Shown here piece after piece: positions 12,871-25,700 of a stretch of DNA of 64,000 nucleotides. The translations under genes were made by a program, and so were the position numbers. This stretch comes from Parascedosporium putredinis. Its lineage: Eukaryota; Ascomycota; Sordariomycetes; Microascales; Microascaceae. The stretch covers positions 930,001 through 994,000 of the forward strand of contig CASHTG010000019.1 in assembly GCA_949357655.1 (NCBI GenBank), read 5' to 3'. Position 1 is the stretch's first letter. Every line of letters starts with the position of its first letter. Below the pieces are notes generated by a model. That model was not told the origin of the DNA and did no database searches. It saw only the letters and a program-made list of their open reading frames with translations.

Positions 12871-13396
12871 GGGAAGCGACGAATGCCGCTTGGTGTTTGG
12901 GGGTTCTGTTATACACCCCTCGTAGCACGCCCTACTCACGTTGTGTTTCTTTATTTCCAGTTTTTTATTTGCTCTCATTGCGACGCAGGCTTATGATGGG
13001 TTCGATGGTGGGGTTGTCTAACGGCGCATAATTTGGAAACTATCGATTTCCTCTATTTTCTTTTTTTCTTTATAATCCTCTCTTCTCCTTTCAACTGTTG
13101 CATTTTTGCTTAGGGCCCCAAACAAGAGTCCAAACAGAGCAAGCGCGCATACGGATGGGGACTCATCATCTTGATAGGGGGCATCAAGTGCCAGGGTAGA
13201 GAGCGGAGGGCGACTCCCGGGTTGGCAGGTATCAAGAAATGGATTCCGACGTCCTTGATACCTTCGGGACGATGAAGATTTGGCGACGGCGTCCCTGCCA
13301 AACCATTGTCACACACTCTGGTCTCGATTTCGGCCGAGATCATAGCTGCCAATGGCCTCTTCCTGCATCATCGAATGGCCCTCGGAGAGAAGGGGC

Positions 13397-13422
13397 TGGG
13401 AGGGTCCCGGGAGGGTCCCGGG
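13397..13422. repeat. Short tandem repeat of an 11-mer, two and a half copies
   Basis: GGGAGGGTCCC is repeated directly and then starts a third time. The junctions form the palindrome TCCCGGGA. It is short and probably of no function. Confidence 0.6.
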
Positions 13423-15438
13423 AGGATAAGGCTTGCTGCTTCTTGGTATTCGGCGAGGACGGAAGCACTCGTTTACGACCGTCGCCTTATCCTTCGCTTG
13501 ATGCGGCCGGTTCTTGAACGTTCCGCAGGGGCAACGAACTTGCCCGTCTTCTACGGGCATCAGAAAATGATGCAGGTGACGGTGGTGAGGATGGGGACAT
13601 GCATGTGGGCTTGGTAACAAGGCTCTCGACCCGGTCTTTGGCCATGTTTGTTCATGGAGAAGGGGTTTCCGCTCTTTATCAGACATGCCCCGTGCCCGCC
13701 ATTCCTTTTCATCCCAACTGCGTTGTCTTCTTTATTTCCCTTACAACTCCATTTTCGCTTCTTGACCATCGCTTGTATCTCCCTCATGTATACTATAGAA
13801 GTATTTTAATACTAATAATCTTATGCAACGATGAAGACGTCGCGCCGGGTCTAGTGTAGACCAGTTGAACCGTATTATGTGCTGTTGGCGAATTTGAACT
13901 CATTGAGAAGCGCAGAAGGCATGCAGGGGAAGAGATAACCCCATTCATTTTGTTTATTTCATAAACAATCTCCTTTTTCCTTTTCCCTTTTTTCTCGCTT
14001 CTTTCCTTTCTTTCTCTCCCTTTTTTATGATGGTCAAAAAGGGTCCTAAGACAAGAGAAGAGGGAGGGTTCATCAAGCACATAGAGCAAGACTCTATCGG
14101 CTAATACGAGACATGTCGATGAGAATGACGTTGTTCAACCTCCGTGTAGAGAGAGTAGCACGGAAGGGCCCGAAAGGTTGACGGGAGTCGTACCCTTTTT
14201 TGTCTCGGGAGGGTTCAAAGGAGAGCTTGATGACTTGTGAAAGACAAAAAAATCCAGGAAAGAAAAGCTGAGGCCCTATGACCTCAGGGAAGCTGGATTA
14301 CTTGAGGCGTTGAGAATGATCCATGAGAAGCGCGCTGAAACCCGTTTGTCGCGGTTCTCTTGATTTCGGGGCCCACCAACCCTTTGAACAGGACGCGAGA
14401 GGGTGGGGAGGGACAGACAATGGACCTTGTAAATCAAATCCACCCACCAAAGTGAGAGCGCTTCAACTGTCAAATGTGGGTGGTGCCTTTTGTGTCCCCC
14501 TGCGGTGTGGGTGTGCGGGTGTGGTGAGGTCAACCTACATCGGTTTGTAGTGGGAGGTTGTGGTGTGAGTAGAGATACCTCGACAGTGACATGCCCGGTT
14601 GTACCTGCACAACCCGGGGCTTGAATTATTACACGGCGATTCGATTGATCGATCCTGATTCGATTCGCTCATCGCCGCAGAAGGGGGAGAGTGTTGAAAA
14701 GAAAAACTCGATGAATCAATTATGTAGTGAAAGCACCCCTCGGGTCAACTTCTACACGCCCCTCCCTCGAGAAAGCCCTCTGCGTACTCCCCCTCCCCCA
14801 TCCTCTTGCGTTCTTCCCTCCCCGCCGGGGCAGCCAGCCACCATTTTTTCCAGAGAGCACCACTAGGAAGGCGGCGATTGATCTCATGCAAGTGGGAGGG
14901 GGAAGGTGGAGTGGAGGGGAGGGGCACTTCATTGCTCTTGGGATAAAAAACTATTTTTGAGTGTTTTGGTGCGTTGCATGTTTTGGATGAAGGGGGCGAC
15001 CAGAAGATTGGAGACTAAAGCTGTCAGCTGTCATCTTGAAGCTCTGTTGGGTAGTTTGGAATCTAGCGATGTTGAGGGCTCATATATAGAGAGGGCATTT
15101 TCAAAGCAAAGGAAGGATAAAAAGATTTCAGGTGCAAAGGGCAAAGAGAGTGCATGTTAGCTCGGAAGAGCTCATTCGGCTGCTTCTTTCAATCTCGACT
15201 ACATGGAGGAAAAGAGGCGGATGCGATTTGACACCCCGGGCCATCAACGAAAGAACCTGTCGCCCTGTCAGCTCAAACACCTACGGCCAGGCTGGGTTTC
15301 CCGAACCTTCCCGGCCTCGCGATTGATCGATTGCTGCGGCTCCGGGAATCTCCATTCTCCTCCCCAGACGACAAGAAAGCCTCGCCGAAGCCGAACAACC
15401 CCTGGTCTACTGTAGTGTACAGAAAACGGCCACCCTTA

Positions 15439-15475
15439 TAAAAAGAAAAGAAAAAGAAAAAGAAAAAGAAAAAAA
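15439..15475. repeat. A/G microsatellite (AAAAG/AAAAAG units)
   Basis: A run of AAAAG and AAAAAG units on the plus strand in a noncoding stretch. Confidence 0.8.
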
Positions 15476-16981
15476 CGATACAGAAGCAAAAAGGAGGAAA
15501 CGGCCATGACAGGAAAAAGAAAAGAAAAGCCAAAAAGACACCCGAGACGCGAGACGCGAGACGTTATTCCCGGAGAGAAGGCAGCAAAAGCTTCACGCCC
15601 CTCCCAAAAGTTCTAGAAGCAAGAAAAATCCGGGCTTGGCGGAAAGGCTCCACCAAGCTTCCAAATCCCGCCGAGGCTGTGGCTGTGGCCTGGCCATGAC
15701 TAGACCCTGTTTGCCTGTGCTGCACGTTGGGCTGACTTGGACTGGGCTTGACGCACCCCGGATAACGCCGGGCCACATCCAAAAGTGGACATCGAAAAGA
15801 AGAAGGGAAAAAAACAGTGTCGCCTCATCCTTCCTCTCTAGCAGCGGGAGGCAGCCGACTTCACAAGACACTGGAGATGGCTACTCTAGAGGGAAAGTGA
15901 GATTTGGCAGGTCAAAGGAAAACTGGGGCCGCTCCCTCGTGAGATGACAGCATCTGGCCAATCTACATGATCCAAAAATTGCTTCAGGAAAATCAACCCG
16001 ATAAAGGATCAATCCATCCTTGCGGCGGATGCGTGCGCTTACAGACAAATCGAGAAAGAAATGTAAAAAGAAAGAGAGAAAAACCGGCTACGAGTCCAAA
16101 GCCGTCGTCGCCCCGCTGTCCCCTCGCTGACCCTAGACCCAGGGTCTCCCTGCAGCGAGCGTGTCATGGAAGGTCGGAGTTTACACGCCCTCGTCTCGCG
16201 AGGTTGGCGACAAAACCCGACTGAGCCGCCAGCCTAGCCCACCCCGGGTGGCCTTTGATCCCGCGAGGGGCTTGGCGATGCAAGCACAAGAGGGCCCGGT
16301 CCAGGCTGCTGGGAGCGCAAACATGCACGCACTTCGGGCTGGTGGGGATCGTCATGGGGCCTTTCGGCGCGGCCGCGCGGCTTCTTCTCTGCAGTGCCGG
16401 GGGAAAGCCTACGGATGGTGGGGGATTATTGATCGTGAGGCCCGGGAAGAAAAGAGAGCGAGTGATAGAAGGATGGGGAAAAAGGAAACACCGGTGGAAA
16501 TGTGCTGGAATGAGGTGCAGCAAGAAAAATGCTGCTACCCGCAAAAGCCGCGATCCCCCACGGCAAACATTTTGGGGGCATCACTTCTCAATTGTGATAT
16601 GTGCCATGTTCTTCTTCTTTTTCGTCTCCTCCTTTTCCGTCCGTCAAACCCGATGCATCCTCGGGGACCTCCCCGCCATCACACACCCACGCCCCCTGTT
16701 CTCAAAAAAACGAAACCCAAAATCCAGAAACAGCTCAACCGTTTGGTTGAGCTTGTGACCGCGGCTCTATGCGAGTGCACGCTGTGACGTCAGATGCAGT
16801 TCGCCGAGCTGAAAAAAAGGACGACAAAAAAAAAGGGCTTGACACACGAGGCAAGTGCACATGCAGCTGGCACCGGCAAAAGAAGAGAACAGGGAAAAAG
16901 GGGGAGGAGGGGGTGGGACCCGTCTTGGGTGTCTGGTTTGGTTCCGAGGGGGTCCCAATTCAAGGGAGAGAGGTCAACTGA

Positions 16982-17017
16982 GGGTGAGGGTGAGGGTGAG
17001 GAGGGTGAGGGTGAGGG
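16982..17017 (+). repeat. GGGTGA tandem repeat with G-quadruplex potential
   Basis: Six GGG tracts, mostly separated by TGA, fall within 36 bases on the plus strand (GGG at 16982, 16988, 16994, 17003, 17009 and 17015). Four or more GGG runs with three-base loops satisfy the usual intramolecular G-quadruplex pattern. The unit resembles the TGAGGG telomere variant, but nothing else here indicates a telomere. Confidence 0.75.
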
Positions 17018-17061
17018 AACACAGAGGGAGGGGCAACGGGGCCAAACGAGGCAGAAGCATG

Positions 17062-17102
17062 ATAGAGGGGCAGAGGGGCAAGGGACAGAGGGGCAAGGGA
17101 CA
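17062..17102. repeat. AGAGGGGCAAGGGAC tandem repeat
   Basis: Two near-perfect 15-base units built on AGAGGGGCA, with partial copies on both sides, immediately downstream of the GGGTGA repeat. Part of the same G-rich cluster. Confidence 0.65.
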
Positions 17103-17212
17103 CATGAGAGGGGCAGAGGCGCAACGCAGCGAGCTCAAGTGCTGGAGCAGAAAACAGGCGCACGAGGCGACCGCAAGGCCAGGCGAACGCCGGACACTCG
17201 CAGCTACATGGA

Positions 17213-17244
17213 GGCAGCGAGGCAGCGAGGCAGCGAGGCAGCTA
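17213..17244. repeat. GGCAGCGA octamer repeat, four units
   Basis: Three perfect GGCAGCGA units and one GGCAGCTA unit in tandem. Third member of the G-rich repeat cluster at 16.98-17.25 kb. Confidence 0.75.
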
Positions 17245-19484
17245 GGCAAGTTTGGCAAGCAAGCAAGGCGGGCTCCATCGCTGGCGGATATCCACACCCA
17301 GCATTACTTAAAAAGAGAAAATCCCGAGGCCCCCTTCCCTTTCCCAAGGGCTTTCCCAAGGGGGATACATCGAAAATGGAGCCCTCGAAAGCAAGGCTTA
17401 TGGTGAGTGGTGGAAGTGGGAGGAGAGCACTGAGGGGTCTCAAGAGCGCACTTGAGGCGCGCAACAGCCGGGCTTGGAAGAGAGGACCCTGAACAAAATT
17501 GTTCACACGCCCCCCTTTTCGCCTTCCATTTGATAATAAGATAGAAGAGAAATGGGAACAAGGCAAAAATAAATCTAGGGACCTTCGGGACCCCCAAGAT
17601 CTAGACTCGATCAAATGATGCCCCCGGAATCGAGTCTAGCGCAGGCGAATGCCGCGCCATCGGCCCACGAGTCGTGGTAAGCCTGCCTCTCAACCCTGCT
17701 CCCCATCACCACTTGACCTCGCATCCGATCAATATCCACCCCATCCCTACCCCCTGGAGCGTGACTCGAACCGCGCAACTTGGATGGTGCATCACCGACA
17801 CAGTCAGTCTGGTGTTAGTCGATGCTTGGGAGGCAACGTCGACGAGGCCATTGATCAATCAAATTGGATCATGGGTCGAATGGATCTATTCTTCCATCCA
17901 GTCCATCTAGTCCATCCAGTCCCAATTGATCAACTGATTGACGCAGGATTTGACGCTCCGCCAGGCGTCTTTTCAAAACTCTACGGGGAAACGCGAAGCA
18001 TCAAGTTGAACTCAGGGGTCGAATAAGGGCCCAATTAATGCTAATAACAACTACTGAATACACGCGGTATACCCTGGTGCCCCGGTAAAGGGCCGCAGAG
18101 AACCTCACTCATTCTGCCATGGAGTTCGTCAAGGCCAGCTTTGCAGCATATATTCTCTCCGTTTTTGGGACTTGGCCGAGAAGTGCTCCCTCCTCCCACT
18201 TGCTCGGTTCCATTACTGCCACTGCCACTACTACTACTACTGCTACCAATACTATGCTTCCGTTTTGCGCCAGCCTCGACCAGTCCAGGCCAATAGCCAA
18301 GCTGTAAGGCGAGAAAGAAAATGAGGCAAGGAATGAGAGATTCGGTCCCATTAGGCCTTCGAACGACTTTAAAGCAAACGAAACGGGGTGCAAGAGAGGA
18401 TTAAGCTACTAAAAAGATGAATGAGATGGGTAAAAGAGAAAAAGAGAAGAAAAAAGGAGGAAAAATAGAAAAGGATGGAACTGGATGTAACAAGAACGAG
18501 CGAGGGAGAAAAAAACTTCTTTTGATCAGATAATGCCACTCAAGACAACCATACCCGCATCCATCCATCTCTAGCAAAGACAAAGATGATTGAAATCGGA
18601 AAATGACGAAAAGAGAAAGAAAAAGAAAAAGAAAACAAAGTTTCAGGCACGCAGGCACAAGGAAAGAAACCCCCAAGGCGTTCCGTAATCTCGCCATAGC
18701 ACCCATCCAAATATGGCTCAAGTTTTACATCTCATATGAATGGATGCCATGGCCCCTTGTCTGTCCCTTCTCAAAGCTCATTAATAGGGGCCAGCCAACG
18801 AGGTGTTTGCATCGTCGACCCGCCCAGTTGGATGTTAGATGGGGGCCAAACGGACATGGGGCATCTTGCCACGAGTTTGCTGCACAAGTGCACATGTCAT
18901 GCTGGTCCGCCACCTCGAGGGGCGCCATCATTATAAGTGCACACAGATGAAAGCCAAGTGGGAAAAAGAAATGGAAATGCGAGATCCCCTCGCACGTGTA
19001 TACCCCCGCATACCTTTCAGAAGGGAGAGGAAAAATACGTAAATTATATAGAGACTCCAAAGCCCACCGGAACGCCAACCCGAATGCTTCCACAATGTGC
19101 TGAAAGTGTATATGCTTGATACGAAGAGGAAAAAGACAGGAAAAAAATAAGAATCTCTGGAAACTAACGGCGAAAAGGACAAAGCAGGAAATGAGATCAT
19201 AGCCACATGCGTCATCCATGATAAAGATGACCCGTGCGTGGGTGGCGAGTTGTTAATGGTATTAGTCACCCGTAACGTACTCGAGTCCACGACCAAAGTG
19301 ACGAGACGAGGGTTCGGAAGAAATGTTGAAGGTCGTAGAGGGGCGTAGACGATTGTATGCGTCGTGTCATGAGCATATTTGAATGACAAGGAGAAGAACA
19401 AAAAAGTGAAAAGATAAAAAGGTCGAGGTTGAGACAGAACCCCCGGCGGTCGTGTGTCATGCAAAAATTAGGTCCGCCGGGGTG

Positions 19485-22400
19485 CTAATGCCTATCAAGT
19501 TCACCGTGGAAAGTTGTATGGCTCGATTCGCCATCCGAAGAGTGGTCGTAGTCAATCGGGCTAACCGGCTTCGACTCATTCATCGGCGAGGGCTCCGGGA
19601 GAATCGAAGAAGATGCCATGCTGCTATAGCCTTCCGACTGAGCGTCGAGGTGTTTCCGTGTTGAGAGGTTGGCTTGCTTCAAGAGCTTCAAACACTCCCG
19701 GTTCGCCGCGCGAGTGGCTTGGGCTTGCTTCTCCCACATTGACGTGTAGTAACCTCCGATTTGAATGAGCTCCTCGTGCGTTCCCCTCTCGACGATCCTG
19801 CCTTGGTTCAACACAATGATTTGGTCGGCGTGAGTAATGGTTGAGAGGCGATGTCTAGATTGCCAAACGGGTTAGCAAGTTCATTACCTTGTCTCCGAGG
19901 GAAGGAAAAATGCATGGGAGGAACGGTAAACTTACGCGATGATGAGTACGGTGCGGCCCTGGCCAACACTCAACACGCCTCGCTGAATCTGTTGCTCCGT
20001 TCGAGAGTCCAAAGCAGAGGTGGCCTCATCCAACATGATGATCTTGGGGTTCTTGAGGATGGTCCGGGCAATCGCCACTCTTTGCTTTTCGCCACCGCTG
20101 AGGCGAAGGCCACGTTCGCCAACTTTGGTGTTGTACTGTTCCGGGAATGCCATGATCTTGTCGTGAATGCTGGCGGCCTTACACGCTTCAAACACCTCTT
20201 CATCCGTGCATCCTGGTCGAGCATACTTCAAATTGTACATCAGCGTCTCGTTGAAAAGGATCGTATCCTGCGGCACCACTCCTATGTAGCGACGGACAGA
20301 GTCAATCGTTAGGTCCTTGACGTCGCGACCGTCAATCTCGATACGACCTTCTGAACAATTGTAGTATCGGAACATGAGGCGGAACACAGTTGATTTCCCA
20401 CCTCCGGATTCGCCAACAAAGGCCGTAGTTGTTCCAGGCGCGCACTCGAAATCAAGGTCGTTGAGGGCTGGTTGATTACCATACGAGAATTGAACACCCC
20501 TCCAGCGGATGTGGCCGTTGCATTCGGGTAGGTCCTTTACGTGCGGAAGGTCTTTGACACTTGGCTGGATCTTGAAAAGCTCCAGCAGCCTCTCCCCGAG
20601 ATCAACGCCTGCTGGATGACACGATAAAACTGACTAAAAAGTTTAGAGGTCCCTGCATCTGTTGTAGATACGACATCAGGGTAACGAAGTTCCCGATGGT
20701 GCGGAAGCCGTTCCAGACTTGGAACGCACCAACGGTAAGGGCAACCGTGAGCCCAGAGATGAAAACGACAGTTTGAACGATGGCCATCAGGTTCGTGCCA
20801 TAGGAGACGTTTGCCTCTGCCCGCTGGAAGTCGTCGATAGCCCGCTCATATCGCCTGAACTCGTATTGTTCCGCATTGAAATACTTGACCGTCTCGTAAC
20901 TGGTGATGGAATCGTTCTTTACCGCCTCCTCCTCCCGGTCTGCATTCGTCATTTCGCGCCTTTGATCCGCTCTTGTCTGTGCCATTTTGACGGTAAGATA
21001 GAGATACCAAAAGACGTTGACCGTCACAATGGTGCCGTACGTCCCATCAAAAACGAGATGGAAGAAGTAAATGGCAAGGAACAAATCGACGATCATCGGA
21101 ATAAGTTGGAAGGTGACCTGTTCTAGGAAGGTGTTGATGGCCCCGCCCTTGTTCAAGGCCGAAAGCACCTCGCCTGTCCGCTTGCCTAGGTGAAAATCTA
21201 GGCTGAGGGAGTGCACATGTTCAAAGGCCGCAGTTTCGAGGGCCTTGTATGAGTATTGCGAAACCTTCACCCAGATAATGGAGCGCACCGACCCCAGCAA
21301 ACCTGCTTGACCCTGCATGAGCATGAGAAGATTGACACTCCAAAGTAGGACCCAGGGCATGCCACCCATCATTGTCGCCATGTTGCCTTCACCGCCGCCC
21401 TGCGCCAGCCGATCGGTGACCTGGCCAATTTGATAAGGCAGAAGGATATTGACTCCTCTCTGGAGGATCAGCAGCAGGAAGCAGATGAAAACGCGAAATC
21501 TGAGCCAGAAGGACTCCCGGGGCCAAAGATAAGGCCAAAAGAGGGTGTATCCACGGAGGTACTCGAACCAATTTCTCTTGGGCAGCTTTTCGGGTCGGTA
21601 AAAGGCTGCCTGCTCGTCTCGGTAAAGACCTGTTTGGGTCTCGGCGCAGTTGGCGAGTGTACCAGAGCTGCTGGGCCTTCGTTCGTGGCTACCGCCGGCC
21701 TCGTGGGTACGATATGATCGTTCGCTCGTAGTCAAAAGTGGTCTCGACTCTTCCGCAATGGTATCTGCAGTATCGGTTGAAGCCGTTCGGTGGAGGGGAT
21801 GTCGAAAAAGGCAATTTCCATAACCTCCCTCTTTTGACGCGTCGTCAGACTGTGATCTTCTCCAAAGAGCGGCGTAGATGCAACAGAGCCCGAACAATAC
21901 CGCGACACGAGTCAAGGAGAGCGCCATGTCGATCTGTTCCCAGAAGCCGAGGCACCTGCCGCCAAAGTTGCCACCATCGTCGATTCGTGGTATCTTGCAC
22001 TTTTTCGCGCGGAAAAATGTGCACAAAAATATAGTAACCTCCGCCGCTAGGGCAAGAAGCCACGTAAGTATATGGGCCAATCCAGGACTGGTTTTCCATT
22101 CGAACAAGGTGACGGTAAAATAGACGTATACGCAAGACGAGCCGAGGATGTAAACCTAGAAAAAGGGAAGAAAGGCCATGTTAGCAATACGAACTAAACT
22201 ACTCGCTCCTGGCGACCGTCGTGGCGTAGACATCGGCACCAGGAAAATGAGGATAGGACGGCCAAGGCCCACTTACCACCATCGGCTCACCACACCACCA
22301 GTTCACCTGCCCAGCCGGCAGGTCGCGGTTCGCCTTCCAAGCATGGAAGACGACTGCAGCTCCATTCAAGAAAAATGTGAGAGCAAGGAAGCCGGAGAGT

Positions 22401-22717
22401 AATTTGAAAACAGTTTTGGCGAAGGGGCCAATCTCTGGTAGATTGGCACCGTTCCCCTGACCCGAGAAGCCGAGATTCTTTTTCCTTTTGGTGACGGGAA
22501 GGGGTTTACCGCCAGGCCCTCTGACAATTGGGGTAACAGCATCCTCTTCTGTCCTCGAAGAGCGGATGCTACAGACTAAAGCTGTCACAACAAAGGTGGC
22601 GCCCAGCACTATGTAGCACCATCGGTAGATGATTTCCCGAATGCCTTCGCTCCCTGCTAATAATGCCGTCACGGAAAGGGCCTCGACGGGCCGGCTCTCG
22701 TTCTCAACAGCCGCCAT
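19485..22717 (-). CDS. hmt1: Hmt1-type half-size ABC transporter (ABCB, heavy-metal tolerance)
   Basis: Hmt1-type transporters are vacuolar half-size ABC proteins linked to cadmium and glutathione/phytochelatin detoxification. Exons on the minus strand are 22717-22277, 22155-19936 and 19854-19485, with introns 22276-22156 (GTAAGT...CTAG) and 19935-19855 (GTAAGT...CTAG). About five N-terminal hydrophobic helices form the extra TMD0 typical of the family. The ABC membrane domain contains KRTGEVLSALNKGGAINTFL and the Atm1/Hmt1 signature ITSYETVKYFNAEQYE. The nucleotide-binding domain has Walker A GESGGGKST, Q-loop VVPQDTILFN, signature LSGGEKQR, Walker B IIMLDEATSALD and H-loop AHRLST, the last split by intron 2. 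Missing bases near 20636-20640 (A run) and 20594-20597 (C run) break the frame. With both restored the spliced length is 3033 nt, 1010 aa. The substrate is inferred from the family only. Confidence 0.94.
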
Positions 22718-25700
22718 TATCGGCTGTGAATTGTTGTTAGCAGAGAACGAAAGAATGAGTATACAACATGGTTTGTGAAAGCGGCGGTGAGGAAGCGAGG
22801 GAGATATATTCACAAGTGAATGGGGGTAAAACAACGACTATAATAATGACGTGTGTTGACTCACAGAGAGAGGTATGAAAGTAATTACTGGCTGGCAACC
22901 ATTGCCCAGCCTCGAGAAGTTGGGGGAAGAAGAAGAGAAGTGTGATGAAGATCTAGCGGTGGTGGGATCCACGCGAGGATATTATCGGTCGACCCTTTTA
23001 GTGGTGGGGCCAGGTGACTTTGTCAGTGGCGAGAAATGCGTTAAAAGTCCCCCTTCTGAGTGAGACACGAAGAGGTTGTGAAAATTGCCGCTTTGAACGT
23101 CTTTGTCCTAAAAGCGAGCTAGTGTGTTCAAAACACTGGGCGGAGCGACTGGTACGAGGTTAGTTTTAGTGTGTTCGTCTGAGTGAAGTGCTGCGCCAGC
23201 CAGCCAGCGATGGGAGACTAGTCGATTATTAGTCTGGGGAGGGTGAGGGGAGCAGTTCCGGCGAAGTTGCTTACACCCTGAAGCAAAGTTGAAATAGGGA
23301 GCCAGCAGCCGGTCCGTGACTGAGGGAAGTCTGGAGATATAGCTGTTTTTCTGGGGAGGATGGGACTCAACGGATACGAATTATTCGGAAGGGAGTTTGC
23401 CTCCGAGTCCCTTGGCTTTCTTTTTCTTTCTTTTTTTCTTCCTTTTTCCCACTCGCTTTTCTTTGTCCGTCTTCGACTTGGATTCGATGTGAGGTCGTGG
23501 TGGATCAATAAATGTGCAATAAGAAACAAGAGTGAATGTACAAGTACGCTGGTCCTTGTACTCGGTACCCCTGCTTTGTGGTCCAGTTGTATGCAACAGC
23601 AGCGTAGCGTGCAGCGAATGCAGCTGGGTACGTAGTGAAGCGCAATAAAGCTGCCGCTTCTCCTCAAGACAAGGAGTCGACACGAGAGAGGTTTAGGTTG
23701 AGGGGAGGGTGTAAGATTATCAACCACTTATGCAGTAGACCAGGCGTGAGCATGAGGGGGGTGTGGTGTTCCAACAGGGCAGTGCTGTGTTCTGCAGTAC
23801 GGAACCTGAGCTAAGTACCTTTCGATGGCCTGGGTCAAGTGGGGTGTGTGAGTGATGAACGCTCGATCTGAGGCTCCCTGTGGTGGGTGGGTGAATTGTG
23901 CGTGCACTCTCGCAAGCAACGCAGCAGCTTCGACGCACCTCTACCTTTTCTTTTTCTTTTTCCTTCTTCTTCTACTTCCTGTTTTCGACACTAAAAGCAG
24001 GCAGTATATCCCTTGGTTTGTGCCTTGAAAATAGTTCGCTTCGCAATCGGTAGAAGGGGGAGGTAATCCGAAATTAAGGCGCTGACCGCTAGCGCTGAGG
24101 CCGCCTTTTCAGCTTCGCTGTGCGGAGCCTGGGGATCAGCACTAAGGTATCCCGTTTCGAGCTCAAGCTAGGGCAACGTTGAGGGGAGGCTATTCTTTCG
24201 ACCTTGTTCAGTCGATAACAAGGATGATTTCGAGGCTTCAAGGCTATCCGGCTATCAGTTGGCCCTAGTATGTTAATGGGATATTCAGAGGTGAGGTGAT
24301 GGTATTGGAGGAGGACGACTTGTTTTCAGTCAGATTATCCACCGATGAGTGAAGAATGTGGTGTGTTGGGTTGTGAAAAGGATGAGGGTGAGATGGTGAC
24401 AGGATCACGAATACTGCTTACTTTTTACTTTCAAAGGGCTTCCACGTATCAACGACAGGGCAGGTGCGCTCAAGAAGCTAATAGCAAGGTGGGCAGAGGC
24501 CAGAGGCCTGTATTTGGGAGGCAGGAGCGAGTGGAAGCCAGCGAAACTGGAACTTAAGGCACAGGCGAGACTGAGGGAAGGGGCAGTCTGACTTGCTAGA
24601 CTATCTCAGTGAGCAAGATATATTAGATGAAGTGGGAAAAATTGATGACACTAGCTGGCAATTGGAGGTCGAATAAATAAGGTAAAGCGAGAGGAGGGGA
24701 GAGGGGGAAAAAGAAGGGAAGGCCTGGCTTTGTGTGAATTTCTCAAGATGGAAAATGTTCAAAGAACAACTTCGACTCGTCAAGCGGCAAAAGCAAGGGG
24801 AGAGCTGCTTTCAGAATTTGTACCGCAGTGTCTAAATAACGAGGGTCTTACGGGGAAGAAGAGCTATCACAAGCTTCAAGTGCGCTGAGTGGAAAAAGCG
24901 GGAGTGGGTAGCAGATATATCAATCAGCGTCCCCCAGGCCGTCAAAGACAGAGGTGGGAATTATGGGCGGAATCCAAAGTCACCAGCATTCCATCAACGG
25001 ACCGCTGTGGATTCCCCATGCGATGATATGTGCAGAGTCGATCTTGGTATTATCACTTACATCTATCCATTGGATACAAGGGGACAGACTCTTCCGACCC
25101 TCCTCGTCCTTTCAAGCTAGCTGCGATAGACGAACTTAGACGAGAGCAGCCAGGGGTGCCTTCGAACCCCCATTCGAGGAGTCCCAACCGCGCCTTCGAA
25201 GCGAATACTCGCGTGTAAAAAGGCCCCAAGTTGTTTTCACTGCTGAGGGAGGGTGCAGAGATTGAAGCTTGGGGTGTACACGATAGGAGGGGGTTAGAAC
25301 AACGTCTTATGCAGGTTGACACGGTAGTACCAAAAGCCAGCATCAATTGAGCATCAGGACGATTTCAATGTTCTTTCTTCCTGAGTTGCAGCAATTAGAG
25401 GCGGCGGTTGGATCTTGGGGGCGCCCTTCAGGTACGTACCCCAACGGAGCAGAGACCACCGGTATTAATAAAGCCCGTTCTTGGTTAAGCTAAAGTCGAG
25501 GCACGACTCCACTGGCGAAAATCCATCTCATCATCTCAAACTATTAATATATTTTCTGTTTGATCGTTTCGGCTCCCCCTCCTCTTCCCCGTGGTAGCTT
25601 TGGTGGGAGAGGGGACCCTGGTCAGGACTGCTGAGGGAAGGAGATGGGTGGAGGGGAGGCACTCCTTTGCGTTGTAAAAATGGCACTGGAAAAGAAGTAT

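Larger units (their letters stand above)
12871..19484. other. Repeat-rich intergenic tract
   Basis: About 6.6 kb between convergent LAG1 (+) and the ABC transporter (-), with no recognised gene. It holds an 11-base direct repeat (GGGAGGGTCCC units, about 13397-13422), an A/G microsatellite at 15439-15475, and a dense cluster of purine-rich tandem repeats between 16980 and 17245. A 232-codon ORF at 16794-17492 runs through that cluster; its Gly/Glu/Arg-rich text reflects the repeats and I do not call it a gene. Confidence 0.5.

Noticed and set aside
16982..17017. Telomere or subtelomere boundary
   Set aside because: Only six GGGTGA-type units, no TTAGGG array, and unique genic sequence on both sides.
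16794..17492. 232-codon plus-strand ORF rich in Gly, Glu and Arg
   Set aside because: It runs through tandem repeats and purine-rich DNA that contain few stops in that frame. No family features and overlapping equally open frames on both strands.
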